Shown: piece after piece, positions 9,645 through 20,228 of the stretch | How positions within the stretch are numbered: position 1 is the first letter of the stretch | How the letters are laid out: each line of letters begins with the position of its first letter | Source: Massilia mucilaginosa | Lineage (GTDB): Bacteria; Pseudomonadota; Gammaproteobacteria; Burkholderiales; Burkholderiaceae_D | Reading direction: 5' to 3' | DNA: 64,000 nt | Assembly (NCBI RefSeq): GCF_011682145.1 | Contig: NZ_WHJH01000011.1 | Location: 1 to 64,000, forward strand | The notes under the pieces: generated by a model | The model's input: only the letters and a program-made list of their open reading frames with translations | Told to the model about the DNA's origin: nothing | Databases searched by the model: none | Made by a program: the position numbers and the translations under genes

Positions 9645-9828
9645 TCTGCATCAATCGCACTTTCGCGTCATCGCCATTGTCCAAGCGTGACGCGGGCTGC
9701 TTCGAACCAACCGTCGTGCAAGTCGTCTCGGGGGACTATGCCCGGCGGCTGCCGCGGAGCAGCGCGCGTACCGGCGGCGCTCGAACATTCGGCCGATAAG
9801 AATTCTTTAAAAAATAGCTTGCTATTCG

Positions 9829-9902
9829 ATAGTGCACTACTTATACTTCTTCACATGGACGGCAAACAAACAAACCGCCTGATGCAAAATGTAGTGCACT
9901 AT
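9829..9902. promoter_or_regulatory. Pair of inverted palindromic operators before the first hydrolase gene
   Basis: ATAGTGCACTAC (9829-9840) and its exact reverse complement GTAGTGCACTAT (9891-9902) lie 62 bases apart centre to centre, about six helical turns. Each is itself nearly palindromic around AGTGCACT. They sit 41 to 114 bases before the ATG at 9943 in an AT-rich stretch. This is the pattern of a repressor or activator dimer binding two sites on one face of the DNA. The protein that binds is not identifiable, and no regulator gene is adjacent. The rest of 9645-9828 holds no gene I can recognise. Confidence 0.55.
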
Positions 9903-9942
9903 ACAATAGCCAACTAACTTAAATCTTTGAAAAGGAAACATC

Positions 9943-10731
9943 ATGAAAGCCATCAACACCATCGCCCTCGCCCTGTCGATCACCGCCGCAGCCGCAGCAA
10001 CCCCGGCACTGGCAGCGCCAGTCGCCGTCAAGCCAACCGTCATCCTGGTGCATGGCGCCTTTGCCGACGCAGGCAGCTGGAACGGCGTGGCCGCCAAGCT
10101 GCGCGCCGACGGCTACAGCGTGATCGGCGCGGCCAACCCGCTGCGCAGCGTCAAGGGCGACGCCAGCGTGGTGTCCGACATCGTCAAGAGCGTCAAGGGC
10201 CCGGTGGTGCTGGTCGGTCACTCCTACGGCGGCGCCGTGATCTCGACCGCCGCCAACGGCAACCCGAACGTGAAAAGCCTGGTCTACGTGGCAGCCTTCG
10301 CTCCGGACCAGGGCGAGACGGCACTTGAATTGTCCGGCCGCTTCCCCGGCGGCACGCTGGGTCAGGCGCTGGCCGAGCCGGTCTCCATCGCTGGCGGCGG
10401 CAAGGATTTCTACATCCAGCAAGACAAGTTTCATCAACAGTTCGCCGCCGACGTGCCGAAGGCCGATGCCCAGCTGATGGCAATCGCCCAGCGTCCGATC
10501 GCCGAAGCCGCGCTGACCGAAGCGTCCGGCGCACCGGCCTGGAAGAACCTGCCGTCGTACTTCATCTACGGCACCGGCGACAAGAACATTCCGGCCGCAG
10601 CACTCGGCTTCATGGCCGAACGCGCCAAATCGCGCAAAACGGTTGAAATCAAGGGCGCCTCGCACGTCGTGATGACCTCGAACCCGGCCGCCGTTGCCCG
10701 CCTGATCGAAGACGCCGCACAGACCAAGTAA
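9943..10731 (+). CDS. Exported alpha/beta hydrolase
   Basis: A 262-residue protein with a cleavable signal peptide (about 1-25, ...TPALA-AP). The alpha/beta-hydrolase core shows the oxyanion loop VILVHGAFADAGSW, the nucleophile elbow VGHSYGG (Ser about 95), an Asp in YGTGDKNIP and a His in KGASHVVM near the C-terminus, so the triad is complete. Substrate unknown; members of this group are often annotated as salicylate-esterase-like or general esterases. AAAGGA precedes ATG 9943. A second, unrelated secreted hydrolase follows 55 bases downstream behind a similar control sequence. Confidence 0.85.
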   Translation: MKAINTIALALSITAAAAATPALAAPVAVKPTVILVHGAFADAGSWNGVAAKLRADGYSVIGAANPLRSVKGDASVVSDIVKSVKGPVVLVGHSYGGAVISTAANGNPNVKSLVYVAAFAPDQGETALELSGRFPGGTLGQALAEPVSIAGGGKDFYIQQDKFHQQFAADVPKADAQLMAIAQRPIAEAALTEASGAPAWKNLPSYFIYGTGDKNIPAAALGFMAERAKSRKTVEIKGASHVVMTSNPAAVARLIEDAAQTK

Positions 10732-10744
10732 GCCGATCAAATAT

Positions 10745-10763
10745 ATAGCTCACTACTTAATAG
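10745..10763. promoter_or_regulatory. Third copy of the hydrolase operator-like sequence
   Basis: ATAGCTCACTACTTA (10745-10759) matches ATAGTGCACTACTTA (9829-9843) at 13 of 15 positions. It lies 24 bases before the start of the second hydrolase gene. Sharing the sequence suggests both hydrolases answer to one regulator; this is an inference from similarity alone. Confidence 0.4.
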
Positions 10764-10786
10764 ACATCAAACTAAAAGGAAACACC

Positions 10787-11791
10787 ATGAAATCCGCTCT
10801 CGCCCTGACCCTGCTCGCCGCTTCCCTCTCGACCGCCCACGCAGCCAGCCTGCCCGGCGTCGAACGCAACACCGCGCAATTCCTGAAAGCGATCGAAGGC
10901 GGCAAGCCGCTCAACCAGATGACGCCCGATGACGCGCGCGCCGTGCTGGTCGGCGCGCAGGCGGGCAGCAAGGTGGCGCTGGCGCCGGCCGATGTGAGCG
11001 AAAAGACCGTCACCCTCGACGGCAAGGCGGTCAAGCTGAGCATCGTGCGCCCGGCTGGCGCCAAGGGCAAGATTCCGGCTTTCATGTTCTTCCACGGCGG
11101 CGGCTGGGTGCTGGGCGACTATCCGACCCACGAGCGCCTGGTGCGCGACCTGGTGGCCGGTTCCGGCGCGGCGGCGGTGTTCGTCAACTACACGCCGTCG
11201 CCGGAAGCGGGCTACGGGGTGGCGGTCAAGCAGGCGTATGCGGCGACCCGCTGGGTGTCCGAGAATGGCGACGCCATCAACGTCGACGGCAAGCGCCTGG
11301 CGGTGGCCGGCAACAGCGTGGGCGGCAACATGGCGGCGGTGGTCAGCCTGATGGCCAAGGACCAGGGCGCCCCCAAGCTGCGGGCCCAGGTGCTGATGTG
11401 GCCCGTGACCGACGCCAACTTCGATACGCCGTCGTACAAGCAGTTCGCCGACGGCCACTTTCTGACCCGCGACCTGATGGTCTGGTTCTGGGACCACTAC
11501 ACCAAGGATGCGAGCGCCCGCAAGGAGATCTACGCTTCGCCCCTGCAAGCGAGCAACGCGCAACTGCAAGGCTTGCCGCCGACCTTGATCCAGACCGCCG
11601 AATTCGACGTGCTGCGCGACGAAGGCGAAGCCTATGCCCGCAAGCTCGACGCGGCTGGGGTGGATGTGAAAAGCGTGCGCTACAACGGCATGATCCACGA
11701 CTTCGGGCTGCTCAACGCGCTGGCCACCTTGCCGGGTACCCGCAGCGCACTTGAGCAAGCGTCGCAGGAATTGAAGCTGCGCTTGAAATAG
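10787..11791 (+). CDS. Exported alpha/beta hydrolase of the hormone-sensitive-lipase type
   Basis: A 334-residue protein with signal peptide MKSALALTLLAASLSTAHA. The family IV esterase signature is present: FFHGGGWVLGDY (HGGG oxyanion motif), nucleophile motif GNSVGGNMA (Ser about 183), Asp in AEFDVLRDEG and His in GMIHDFGLL. These enzymes hydrolyse short-chain acyl esters. AAAGGA precedes ATG 10787. Separated by 55 bases from another secreted hydrolase of a different subfamily, it is probably coregulated with it. Confidence 0.87.
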   Translation: MKSALALTLLAASLSTAHAASLPGVERNTAQFLKAIEGGKPLNQMTPDDARAVLVGAQAGSKVALAPADVSEKTVTLDGKAVKLSIVRPAGAKGKIPAFMFFHGGGWVLGDYPTHERLVRDLVAGSGAAAVFVNYTPSPEAGYGVAVKQAYAATRWVSENGDAINVDGKRLAVAGNSVGGNMAAVVSLMAKDQGAPKLRAQVLMWPVTDANFDTPSYKQFADGHFLTRDLMVWFWDHYTKDASARKEIYASPLQASNAQLQGLPPTLIQTAEFDVLRDEGEAYARKLDAAGVDVKSVRYNGMIHDFGLLNALATLPGTRSALEQASQELKLRLK

Positions 11792-11834
11792 GCAGTCGTG
11801 ACCGGGCCTGCGCCAGACAGAACCGGTCGATTAT

Positions 11835-12494
11835 CTACCACTTGCACCCGCTGTCCTTCTTGTCGAGCAGGAGGACGAGCGGGGCCAGCAATCCGCCGGG
11901 AATCCCATCTTTGCAGTCCGCCCGTTTCGCCTGGGCAATCACACGGGCTGCCTTGGTTTCGGTGGCGTACGGTGTGGGTGGAATCTGCGCCACCGCCATG
12001 CCGGCGCGCGCCGGGTCCGGTTTGGTGGCGATCTCGCGCGCAAACTTGCGGGCCGCGTCCGGATCGAACTGCGGCGGGCCGGACGGCGGCGCCACCGTGA
12101 ATGCTCCGGCCGCAGTCGCTTCCGTCTCCGGCAACGCAATCACATCAGGCGCCATGATACTGTCGGCTGGCGCCTCTGTCGCCGCCTCCGCCTGCGCTGT
12201 TTTCTCCCTTTCCGCTTTGAACGCTGGCGTCGGTTTCAATGCCGGCTTCGGTTTCACCTCGGGCTCAGTCTTCGGCGCCGCTTCAGGCAGGATCTCCGCC
12301 GTCGGCGCGCGCAGCGTTACCACCAGCGCCTCGCGTGGCCCATCGGCATTGTCCTGCCACGGCGGCACCACGCCCTGCCGGTACGCGAACAGCAACAGTC
12401 CATGCAAGGCAATGGACACCGCGATGCCGGCACCAATCCGCAGCAAAACGCGGTCATTCACGGCCGGACCATGGGCAGGTGCGTAAAAATTCAT
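11835..12494 (-). CDS. Membrane-anchored proline/alanine-rich hypothetical protein
   Basis: A 219-residue protein not recognised as a named family. It has a short cytoplasmic N-terminus, one membrane segment (about 20-38, GAGIAVSIALHGLLLFAY), a long Pro/Ala/Glu/Lys-rich spacer (about 65-150) and a C-terminal portion with two Cys (KRADCKDGIPGG and DSGCKW) that could form a disulfide. The layout resembles TonB/TolA-like periplasm-spanning proteins, and the 'MNDRVLL..GIAVSIALHGLLL' start is typical of that group. No TonB C-terminal fold is evident. It is divergent from the tRNA-Pro promoter region. Confidence 0.7.
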   Translation of the reverse strand: MNFYAPAHGPAVNDRVLLRIGAGIAVSIALHGLLLFAYRQGVVPPWQDNADGPREALVVTLRAPTAEILPEAAPKTEPEVKPKPALKPTPAFKAEREKTAQAEAATEAPADSIMAPDVIALPETEATAAGAFTVAPPSGPPQFDPDAARKFAREIATKPDPARAGMAVAQIPPTPYATETKAARVIAQAKRADCKDGIPGGLLAPLVLLLDKKDSGCKW

Positions 12495-12532
12495 CTATTT
12501 CTTAGAAAAATGCGAAAAAATCATACTGATCC

Positions 12533-12561
12533 TTGACCAAGTGCATTCCCTCCGCTATGAT
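12533..12561 (+). promoter_or_regulatory. Sigma-70 promoter of tRNA-Pro
   Basis: TTGACC (12533-12538) and TATGAT (12556-12561) are separated by 17 bases, close to the sigma-70 consensus. Transcription would begin about 12568, three bases before the mature tRNA 5' end. Confidence 0.75.
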
Positions 12562-12570
12562 TCTTGTCCT

Positions 12571-12647
12571 CGGAGTGTGGCGCAGCCCGGTAGCGCACCT
12601 GGTTTGGGACCAGGGGGTCCAAGGTTCGAATCCTTGTACTCCGACCA
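12571..12647 (+). tRNA. tRNA-Pro (anticodon TGG)
   Basis: A 77-base cloverleaf with encoded CCA. The acceptor stem CGGAGTG pairs with TACTCCG (one G-U). The anticodon stem CCTGG/CCAGG (12598-12602, 12610-12614) encloses loop TTTGGGA with anticodon TGG at 12605-12607. The T arm contains GGTTCGAATCC. It decodes CCA/CCG proline codons. No integrase or attachment repeat is visible nearby. Confidence 0.96.
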
Positions 12648-12660
12648 TGATTTGATATGC

Positions 12661-12688
12661 AGGCTGATGAAGAAGACCTCATCAGCCT
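12661..12688 (+). terminator. Hairpin downstream of tRNA-Pro
   Basis: AGGCTGATGA (12661-12670) and TCATCAGCCT (12679-12688) form a perfect 10-bp stem with an 8-base loop, 13 bases after the tRNA. No T-run follows, so termination is likely but not certain. It also lies just beyond the stop of the convergent cupin gene. Confidence 0.5.
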
Positions 12689-12723
12689 GTCATACTCCCC
12701 CGGCAGCATCTCTTCCAGCAACA

Positions 12724-13239
12724 TCATTCTCCGTCCCAGTAGTCGACCGATTGGCCAATGTGGCCTACTGTCCGTTGTGGCAAGGTGTTTGCACCGCCGC
12801 CCGCATCGAGCAGCAGTGTCGCATACTTCCCGGAATCGGGAAATTCCACCACTTCCGGCGATTGGTTCGTGCTCAGCGCCAGATAGCGCAACTCCCCCTC
12901 CCCTGTATTGATAATCTGATGTGCCGTCTCCTGCCCGCCCGCCGGACACGCAACAATATCGCCCTGCCGCAACGCATAGCTTTCGTCCCCGATCCTGATC
13001 AATCCACACCCTTGGACAACGATGAACACCTCTTCGTTCACCCGGTGGTTATGAAAAGGGAAGGCGCGTTTGCCGGGCGCCAGCGCGGTCAGGTTGCAGC
13101 CGAGGGCGCGCATGCCGATCAGTTCGCCAATCATCGCCATGCGCGGCGCAAAACGCTCGGCGGCGGCACCGGTGGCCGCGTACTGCGGCGGCAACGCTTG
13201 CGGCGCCAGTTGGTCGAGGTTGATGACGGGATGGGGCAT
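12724..13239 (-). CDS. Cupin-domain protein
   Basis: A 171-residue single-domain cupin. Metal-binding motif 1 is FPFHNHRVNEEVFIVVQGCG (His-x-His ... Glu). Motif 2 is GDIVACPAGGQETAHQIIN, with a further His. A Trp-Asp tail ends the protein. Cupins of this size range from enzymes to sugar-binding proteins, so no specific role can be given. ATG 13239 is chosen because AGGAGAG lies just upstream; the frame opens 36 codons earlier. It is divergent from a LysR-type regulator gene, the usual arrangement for a regulator and its target. Confidence 0.82.
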   Translation of the reverse strand: MPHPVINLDQLAPQALPPQYAATGAAAERFAPRMAMIGELIGMRALGCNLTALAPGKRAFPFHNHRVNEEVFIVVQGCGLIRIGDESYALRQGDIVACPAGGQETAHQIINTGEGELRYLALSTNQSPEVVEFPDSGKYATLLLDAGGGANTLPQRTVGHIGQSVDYWDGE

Positions 13240-13316
13240 GCGGCTCTCCTTTGCATAACGATAAGTCATTATAGAAGTGCGGCGCGGGAAGAAAAACAGC
13301 GGCAAGCGTAATACAC

Positions 13317-13334
13317 TGTCAATCTGAATTGACA
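13317..13334. promoter_or_regulatory. LysR-type operator, perfect inverted repeat
   Basis: TGTCAAT-CTGA-ATTGACA is a perfect 7-bp inverted repeat around a 4-base centre, 15 bases before the LysR start ATG (13350). It contains the T-N11-A arrangement typical of LysR-type regulators. It probably mediates autorepression and control of the divergent cupin gene. Confidence 0.6.
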
Positions 13335-13349
13335 ATCGATCGCCCATTT

Positions 13350-14246
13350 ATGCTGAACCTGAACCGGCTGCAAATGTTCGTCGCCATCGTCGAGACCGGC
13401 TCTTTCACCAAGGCCGCGGCCAGCCTGGACGTCACCAAGGCCATGCTGAGCTTCAACCTGAAGCAGCTCGAAGGCGAGCTCGGCGTGTCGCTCCTGACGC
13501 GCACCACGCGCCGCATCGCGCTGACCGATGCGGGCCAGCGCTTCTTCGACAGTTGCGTGCAGGTGCTCTCGCAGGCCGAAGCGGCCATCGACGCGGCACG
13601 CAGCAGCCATGCGGCGCTCACCGGCACGCTGCGCGTGACCTCGACCGCCGAATACGGCGCGCACATGGTGGTGCCCGCGCTGGCCGCATTCGCGCGCGAG
13701 CATGCCGGTTTGAAGGTGGACTTTTCGGCGTCGCCCGGATTGGCGGACCTGGTGTCGGACCGGTTCGACCTGGCGCTGCGTTTGGGCAGCCTGCGCGACT
13801 CGACCTATCGCGCGGCGCTGATGGCGCGCTTTGCCACCCTGCCGGTGGCCAGTCCCGATTACCTGGCGCGCCACGCGGCGCTGGAGACGCCGCAGCAGTT
13901 GCAGGCGCTCGATGGCATCTTCCACGCGCGTTTTGAAGGGCCGTTAAGCTGGACGCACACGGCCAGCGGCGACAGCGTCGCCACCACGCATTCACGGCAG
14001 CGCATCGTCACCGACAACGCCGCCGGCATGCGCAGCTTTGCGCTGGCCGGTGCGGGCGTGGCGATTTTGCCGGAGTGGCTGGTGCAAGATGATATGGCGG
14101 CGGGACGCCTTGTGCGGCTACTGCCCGCGTATGCGTTGCCGGAACAGGGCGTGTATGCGGTCTATCCGAACACGCGCCACCTGCCGGCCAAGGTGGCGAT
14201 GTTCATCGCCTTCCTGCGCGTGTTTCTTGCCAACCGGGAGGCGTGA
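13350..14246 (+). CDS. LysR-family transcriptional regulator
   Basis: A 298-residue regulator. The N-terminal winged helix-turn-helix (1-60) reads NRLQMFVAIVETGSFTKAAA and LSFNLKQLEGELGVSLLTRT. A LysR substrate-binding domain follows (about 88-290, FSASPGLADLVSDRFDLALR). It falls in the CrgA-like branch typical of Burkholderiales. ATG 13350 is preferred; a TTG seven codons upstream lies inside the putative operator. The divergent cupin gene is the best target candidate. Its stop is four bases from the stop of the convergent liuE. Confidence 0.9.
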   Translation: MLNLNRLQMFVAIVETGSFTKAAASLDVTKAMLSFNLKQLEGELGVSLLTRTTRRIALTDAGQRFFDSCVQVLSQAEAAIDAARSSHAALTGTLRVTSTAEYGAHMVVPALAAFAREHAGLKVDFSASPGLADLVSDRFDLALRLGSLRDSTYRAALMARFATLPVASPDYLARHAALETPQQLQALDGIFHARFEGPLSWTHTASGDSVATTHSRQRIVTDNAAGMRSFALAGAGVAILPEWLVQDDMAAGRLVRLLPAYALPEQGVYAVYPNTRHLPAKVAMFIAFLRVFLANREA

Positions 14247-14250
14247 TAGC

Positions 14251-15162
14251 TTATCCGGCGCGCTTGGCCGCAATCGCATTGCCCGCGCGGCTCGACCCCT
14301 TGCGCCCCAGATGCTGCGAAATGAACTGCCCCGCATCGACCACCATATCGAGATCGATTCCGGTTTCGATCCCCAGCCCCTGCATCAGATACAGCACATC
14401 CTCGGTCGCCACGTTCCCGGTCGCACCCTTGGCATACGGGCAGCCGCCCAGTCCCGACACCGACGAATGAAAGATCGACACGCCCACTTCCAGGCTGGCA
14501 TAGATATTCGCCAGCGCCTGCCCGTACGTGTCATGAAAGTGGCCGGAAATCCGGTCCAGATGAAACTCCTGCGCCGCGCGCAGCATCACCGCCTGCGTCT
14601 TGCGCGCGGTCGACACGCCAATGGTGTCGGCGATGTCGATCTCGTCGCATCCCAGTTCGCGCATGCGGCCCACCACGTCGGCCACGGCGTCCAGCGACAC
14701 CTCGCCCTGGTACGGACAGCCGAACGCGCAGCTGATGCTGCCGCGCAGGCGCAGCCCGTGTTCCTTGGCGGCCTTGGCCACGCTCTCGAAGCGCGCAATC
14801 GATTCGGCGATCGAGCAGTTGATGTTCTTCTGCGAGAACGCCTCCGAGGCCGACCCGAAAATCACCACTTCGTCAGCCCTGGCCGCCAGCGCCGCGTCAA
14901 AGCCCTGCATGTTGGGCGTGAGCGCCGAATAGATGGCGCCGGCGCGGCGCGTGATCCCGGCCATCACCTCGGTGCTGGTCGCCATCTGCGGGACCCACTT
15001 GGGCGACACGAACGACGCCGCTTCGATATTCGCAAAGCCGGCGCGCGAAAGGCGGTCGACCAGCTCGATCTTGACGGCGGCGGACACCGACTCCTTTTCG
15101 TTTTGCAGGCCGTCGCGCGGCCCCACTTCGACGATCTTGACTTGTTGCGGCAGGGTGCTCAT
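14251..15162 (-). CDS. liuE: Hydroxymethylglutaryl-CoA lyase
   Basis: A 303-residue TIM-barrel enzyme cleaving 3-hydroxy-3-methylglutaryl-CoA to acetoacetate and acetyl-CoA, the last step of leucine degradation. It shows the N-terminal VEVGPRDGLQNE with catalytic Arg/Asp and the metal-binding HFHDTYGQ. The HMG-CoA lyase signature SVSGLGGCPYAKGATGNV, with its active-site Cys, separates it from other DRE-TIM lyases. It is the last gene of the minus-strand liu/bio block, 35 bases after the ghrA-like gene. Confidence 0.95.
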   Translation of the reverse strand: MSTLPQQVKIVEVGPRDGLQNEKESVSAAVKIELVDRLSRAGFANIEAASFVSPKWVPQMATSTEVMAGITRRAGAIYSALTPNMQGFDAALAARADEVVIFGSASEAFSQKNINCSIAESIARFESVAKAAKEHGLRLRGSISCAFGCPYQGEVSLDAVADVVGRMRELGCDEIDIADTIGVSTARKTQAVMLRAAQEFHLDRISGHFHDTYGQALANIYASLEVGVSIFHSSVSGLGGCPYAKGATGNVATEDVLYLMQGLGIETGIDLDMVVDAGQFISQHLGRKGSSRAGNAIAAKRAG

Positions 15163-15197
15163 GGCGGTTCCTTGTTCGAAATGTGATACAGGCGCGA

Positions 15198-16127
15198 TTA
15201 ATACCCGCGTACGCGGTCGACCACGTCGGCCACCGGCTCGCCGCGTTCGAGCGCGCCGATCTTGCCGGCGATCTGCGCCACGCTTTCGCTGCGCAAGGTC
15301 AGCGCCGAGATGTGCGGCGTGATGGTGATGCGCGGCTCGTCCCAGAACGGGTGCGGCCCCGGCAGCGGCTCGTTGCGGAACACATCGAGCGTGGCGCCGG
15401 AGATATGACCCGAGCGGATCAACGTCAGCAAATCCGGCTCGGCCAGATGCGCGCCACGCGCCACATTGACCACATACGCCCCTTCGGGCAGCTTGGACAG
15501 GTTGGCGCGCGCCAGCAGGTTGGTGGTGTCGGGCGTGAGCGGCAGCATGCACACCAGCACCCGCGTGCCGCGCAAGAATGCATCGAGGCCGTCTTCCCCG
15601 GCAAAGCAGGTCACGCCGTCGATTTCCTTGTGGCCGCGGCTCCAACCGCGCAGCGGAAAACCGAACTGCGCCAGCGAATCGAGCACGCGCCGCCCCAGCA
15701 TCCCCATGCCCATCACGCCGACCGTGAACTGCGCCTTGTCGAACTGCGGCAGCGGCGCCCAGACGCCACGCCGCGCCTGCCGTTCGTATTCGTCGAAACG
15801 GCGGTAGTAGCGCAGTACCGCGTGCGCCACGTACTCGGCCATCTGGACCGCCATGCCGGCGTCGCCCAGGCGGATGATCGGCACCGGCGGCAGCGCATCG
15901 CCGAACTTGAGAATGGCATCCACCCCGGCGCCGGTCAGGAAGATCGCCTTGACCCTGGCCAGCTGGTCGAGCAGCGCCGCCGGCGGCGACCACAGGACCG
16001 CGTAATCGCAAGGCGCGCAGGGCACGCCTTCCTGCCAGACCACCACCTCGGCTTGCGGCAGCACGCTGGCGAAATCGCGGACCCACGGCTCGGTAACGCC
16101 GTCGGCCCGATGTAGAAGAATGCGCAT
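15198..16127 (-). CDS. ghrA: Glyoxylate/hydroxypyruvate reductase A-like D-2-hydroxyacid dehydrogenase
   Basis: A 309-residue NAD(P)H-dependent reductase. The nucleotide-binding motif VGVMGMGMLGRRVLDSLAQF (about 140) is followed by MLPLTPDTTNLL, VVNVARGAHLAEPDL (catalytic Arg) and PHISALT (His of the Glu-His pair). A QMAEYVAHAVLRYYRRFDEY block and a short N-terminal domain are typical of GhrA. ATG 16127 follows GGAGA; a GTG four codons earlier is possible. It lies between liuD and liuE with short gaps, so it is presumably cotranscribed. Its relation to leucine catabolism is unclear, as it is not part of the standard pathway. Confidence 0.87.
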   Translation of the reverse strand: MRILLHRADGVTEPWVRDFASVLPQAEVVVWQEGVPCAPCDYAVLWSPPAALLDQLARVKAIFLTGAGVDAILKFGDALPPVPIIRLGDAGMAVQMAEYVAHAVLRYYRRFDEYERQARRGVWAPLPQFDKAQFTVGVMGMGMLGRRVLDSLAQFGFPLRGWSRGHKEIDGVTCFAGEDGLDAFLRGTRVLVCMLPLTPDTTNLLARANLSKLPEGAYVVNVARGAHLAEPDLLTLIRSGHISGATLDVFRNEPLPGPHPFWDEPRITITPHISALTLRSESVAQIAGKIGALERGEPVADVVDRVRGY

Positions 16128-16168
16128 GCTTGTCTCCACTATGGGTTTCTATTTTTATGGTCTGCTTT

Positions 16169-18211
<2,043 letters not shown>

Positions 18212-18245
18212 GCGTGGGTCTCGATCGATTGTTGTTCTAACGGGA

Positions 18246-18358
18246 GCCTCGACAAACCTACTGCGCGGCGTCATTGTCGCCTTGCGATGCTCGCCGTACC
18301 TTCGTACGACTGCGCTTCTCGGACGAAACTGACGCCGCTCGCTACGGTTTTTCGAGGC
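18246..18358. other. Large imperfect inverted repeat between bioB and liuD
   Basis: The left arm 18246-18273 (GCCTCGACAAACC... GGCGTCA) and right arm 18330-18358 (TGACGCC ...GGTTTTTCGAGGC) match at about 23 of 29 positions when one is reversed. The 56-base centre carries its own small palindrome, CGTACCTTCGTACG. On the transcript it starts about 17 bases after the bioB stop and ends 35 bases before the liuD start. It may be a terminator/attenuator, an RNA stabiliser or a dispersed repeat; sequence does not decide. Confidence 0.55.
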
Positions 18359-18375
18359 CCCCTGGGTTGTTGGGA

Positions 18376-19404
18376 TCAGCCGCCGCAGCTGGCCTTGGGC
18401 GCCGATTCCAGGGTCGACGCGCGCGTGACCAGGCCCAGTTTGGCCAGCAGGACGCGGTCATCCTCGGCTTCCGGGTTATCGGTCGTGAGCAGTTTGTCGC
18501 CGTAGAAAATCGAATTGGCGCCGGCCAGGAAGCACATCGCCTGCACCGCTTCGCCCATCTGGCGGCGGCCCGCCGACAAGCGCACGCGCGCCTCCGGCAT
18601 GGTGATGCGCGCCACCGCGATGGTGCGCACGAATTCGAACGGGTCGAGCGGGTCCATGCCGTGCAGCGGCGTGCCTTCGACCTGCACCAGGTGATTGACC
18701 GGCACCGATTCCGGGTACGGGTTCAGGTTCGCCAGTTGCGCGATCAGGCCGGCGCGTTGCAGGCGCGATTCGCCCATGCCGACGATGCCGCCGCAGCAGA
18801 CCTTCAGGCCGGCGCTGCGCACGCGGCCCAGCGTGTCCAGGCGGTCCTGGTATTCGCGGGTCGAGATCACGTTGCTGTAGAACTCGGGCGCGGTATCGAG
18901 ATTGTGGTTGTAGTAGTCGAGGCCCGCTTCTTTCAGGCGGTCGGCCTGGCCTTCTTCGAGCATGCCGAGGGTGGCGCAGGTTTCCAGGCCCAGTGCTTTG
19001 ACTTCGCGCACCATCTCTTCGACCTTTTCCATGTCGCGCTCTTTCGGGCTGCGCCAGGCGGCACCCATGCAGAAACGCGTGGCGCCGTTGGCCTTGGCCT
19101 GGCGCGCGGCGTCCAGCACCGTGTCGATGCCGAGGATCTTCTTGGCTTCAACGCCGGTGTCGTAGCGCGCCGCCTGGGGGCAGTAGCTGCAGTCTTCCTC
19201 GCAGCCGCCGGTCTTGATCGACAACAGCGTGGCCAGTTCGACGTCGCCCGCCGGGAACTGCTTGCGGTGCACGGTCTGGGCCTTGAACATCAGGTCGTTG
19301 AACGGCAGCTCGAACAGCGCCAGCACGTCCGCCAGCGGCCAGGTGGCCGTGTCAAGCAGATTGATCGCCGCCGCAGGCGGGTGGAAAGAGAGAGTTTGGG
19401 ACAT
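18376..19404 (-). CDS. bioB: Biotin synthase
   Basis: A 342-residue radical-SAM enzyme inserting sulfur into dethiobiotin. The SAM-cluster motif is [20 protein letters not shown] (Cys-x3-Cys-x2-Cys). Downstream are [31 protein letters not shown] and the second-cluster Arg region [16 protein letters not shown] 19404 gives the standard length. It is fourth in a tight bioA-bioF-bioD-bioB series (gap 16 bases from bioD) and lies directly before the biotin-dependent liuD. Confidence 0.97.
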   Translation of the reverse strand: MSQTLSFHPPAAAINLLDTATWPLADVLALFELPFNDLMFKAQTVHRKQFPAGDVELATLLSIKTGGCEEDCSYCPQAARYDTGVEAKKILGIDTVLDAARQAKANGATRFCMGAAWRSPKERDMEKVEEMVREVKALGLETCATLGMLEEGQADRLKEAGLDYYNHNLDTAPEFYSNVISTREYQDRLDTLGRVRSAGLKVCCGGIVGMGESRLQRAGLIAQLANLNPYPESVPVNHLVQVEGTPLHGMDPLDPFEFVRTIAVARITMPEARVRLSAGRRQMGEAVQAMCFLAGANSIFYGDKLLTTDNPEAEDDRVLLAKLGLVTRASTLESAPKASCGG

Positions 19405-19420
19405 CGTGGTTCCTTCAGGT

Positions 19421-20227
19421 TCAGTCGCGCGCGGACGGCCAGCCAGGCAGCCCCGCGAGATCAATAAATTTGGCCGCTTCGGCAGCCGTCGGCTGGTCGA
19501 GGTACGGGATGCGCCCGAGCAGGCGCGCCGGGATGCGTTCGGCCAGCGCGTCGACATTCTCGTCGGCGAAGCGCATGTCCGGGTCGATCTCGTTGACCAC
19601 CCAGCCGGCCAGCACCAGGCCGCGCGCGATAATCGCTTCGACCGTCAGGAGCGCATGGCTGATGCAGCCAAGGCGCAAACCCACTACCAGGATCACCGGC
19701 AGGTTGAGTTGTTCGGCCAGCTGGGCGCTGTCGAAAAGGTCCGAAAACGGTACCCGGAATCCGCCCACGCCCTCGACCACCACGGCATCCGAGGCGGCCG
19801 CGATTTCGGCATAGGCGGCGATGATCGGCACCGGTTCGATGGTCACGCCATCGAGTTTGGCGGCGATGTGCGGCGCACAGGCTTCGCGCAGCATGTAGGG
19901 GGTGGTGATGTTGACCGGCAGGTGCACGCTGCTCTCGGCGACCAGCATGTCGGCGTCGTCGTTATGCAGTTCGCCGTCGCGCATGGCCGCGCCGGCGGCC
20001 ACCGGCTTCATGCCGCAGGCGCGCACGCCCCCGGCCACCAGCGTGTGCAGGATCGCGGCCGAGACCAGCGTCTTGCCGATTTCGGTGTCGGTGCCGGTGA
20101 CAAAACAGCAGAAGCGCGACGGCAGGCCTTCGGCCGCCAGCGACGGCTGCGGCTCGGCCACCAGTACGGGGTCGGCACCCGGCACCGGTTCGGTCACCAC
20201 GGGTACGATGGGGTCATTGAGGCTCAT
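19421..20227 (-). CDS. bioD: Dethiobiotin synthetase
   Basis: A 268-residue ATP-dependent carboxylase closing the ureido ring of dethiobiotin. After a longer than usual N-terminal extension (about 1-38, Pro/Val-rich) come the P-loop [16 protein letters not shown], the substrate segment GMKPVAAGA, and [15 protein letters not shown] 20227 is one base from the bioF stop. The extension could mean the true start is further in, but no closer ATG precedes the P-loop. Confidence 0.94.
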   Translation of the reverse strand: MSLNDPIVPVVTEPVPGADPVLVAEPQPSLAAEGLPSRFCCFVTGTDTEIGKTLVSAAILHTLVAGGVRACGMKPVAAGAAMRDGELHNDDADMLVAESSVHLPVNITTPYMLREACAPHIAAKLDGVTIEPVPIIAAYAEIAAASDAVVVEGVGGFRVPFSDLFDSAQLAEQLNLPVILVVGLRLGCISHALLTVEAIIARGLVLAGWVVNEIDPDMRFADENVDALAERIPARLLGRIPYLDQPTAAEAAKFIDLAGLPGWPSARD

Positions 20228-20228
20228 C

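Noticed and set aside
9645-9828. Possible structured RNA (for example RNase P RNA) downstream of rsmI
   Set aside because: A short CGCGTCA..TGACGCG hairpin is present, but none of the conserved RNase P RNA segments is recognisable.
12571-12720. tRNA-Pro as an integration site for a genomic island
   Set aside because: No integrase gene and no second copy of the tRNA 3' end can be seen; ordinary genes flank it on both sides.
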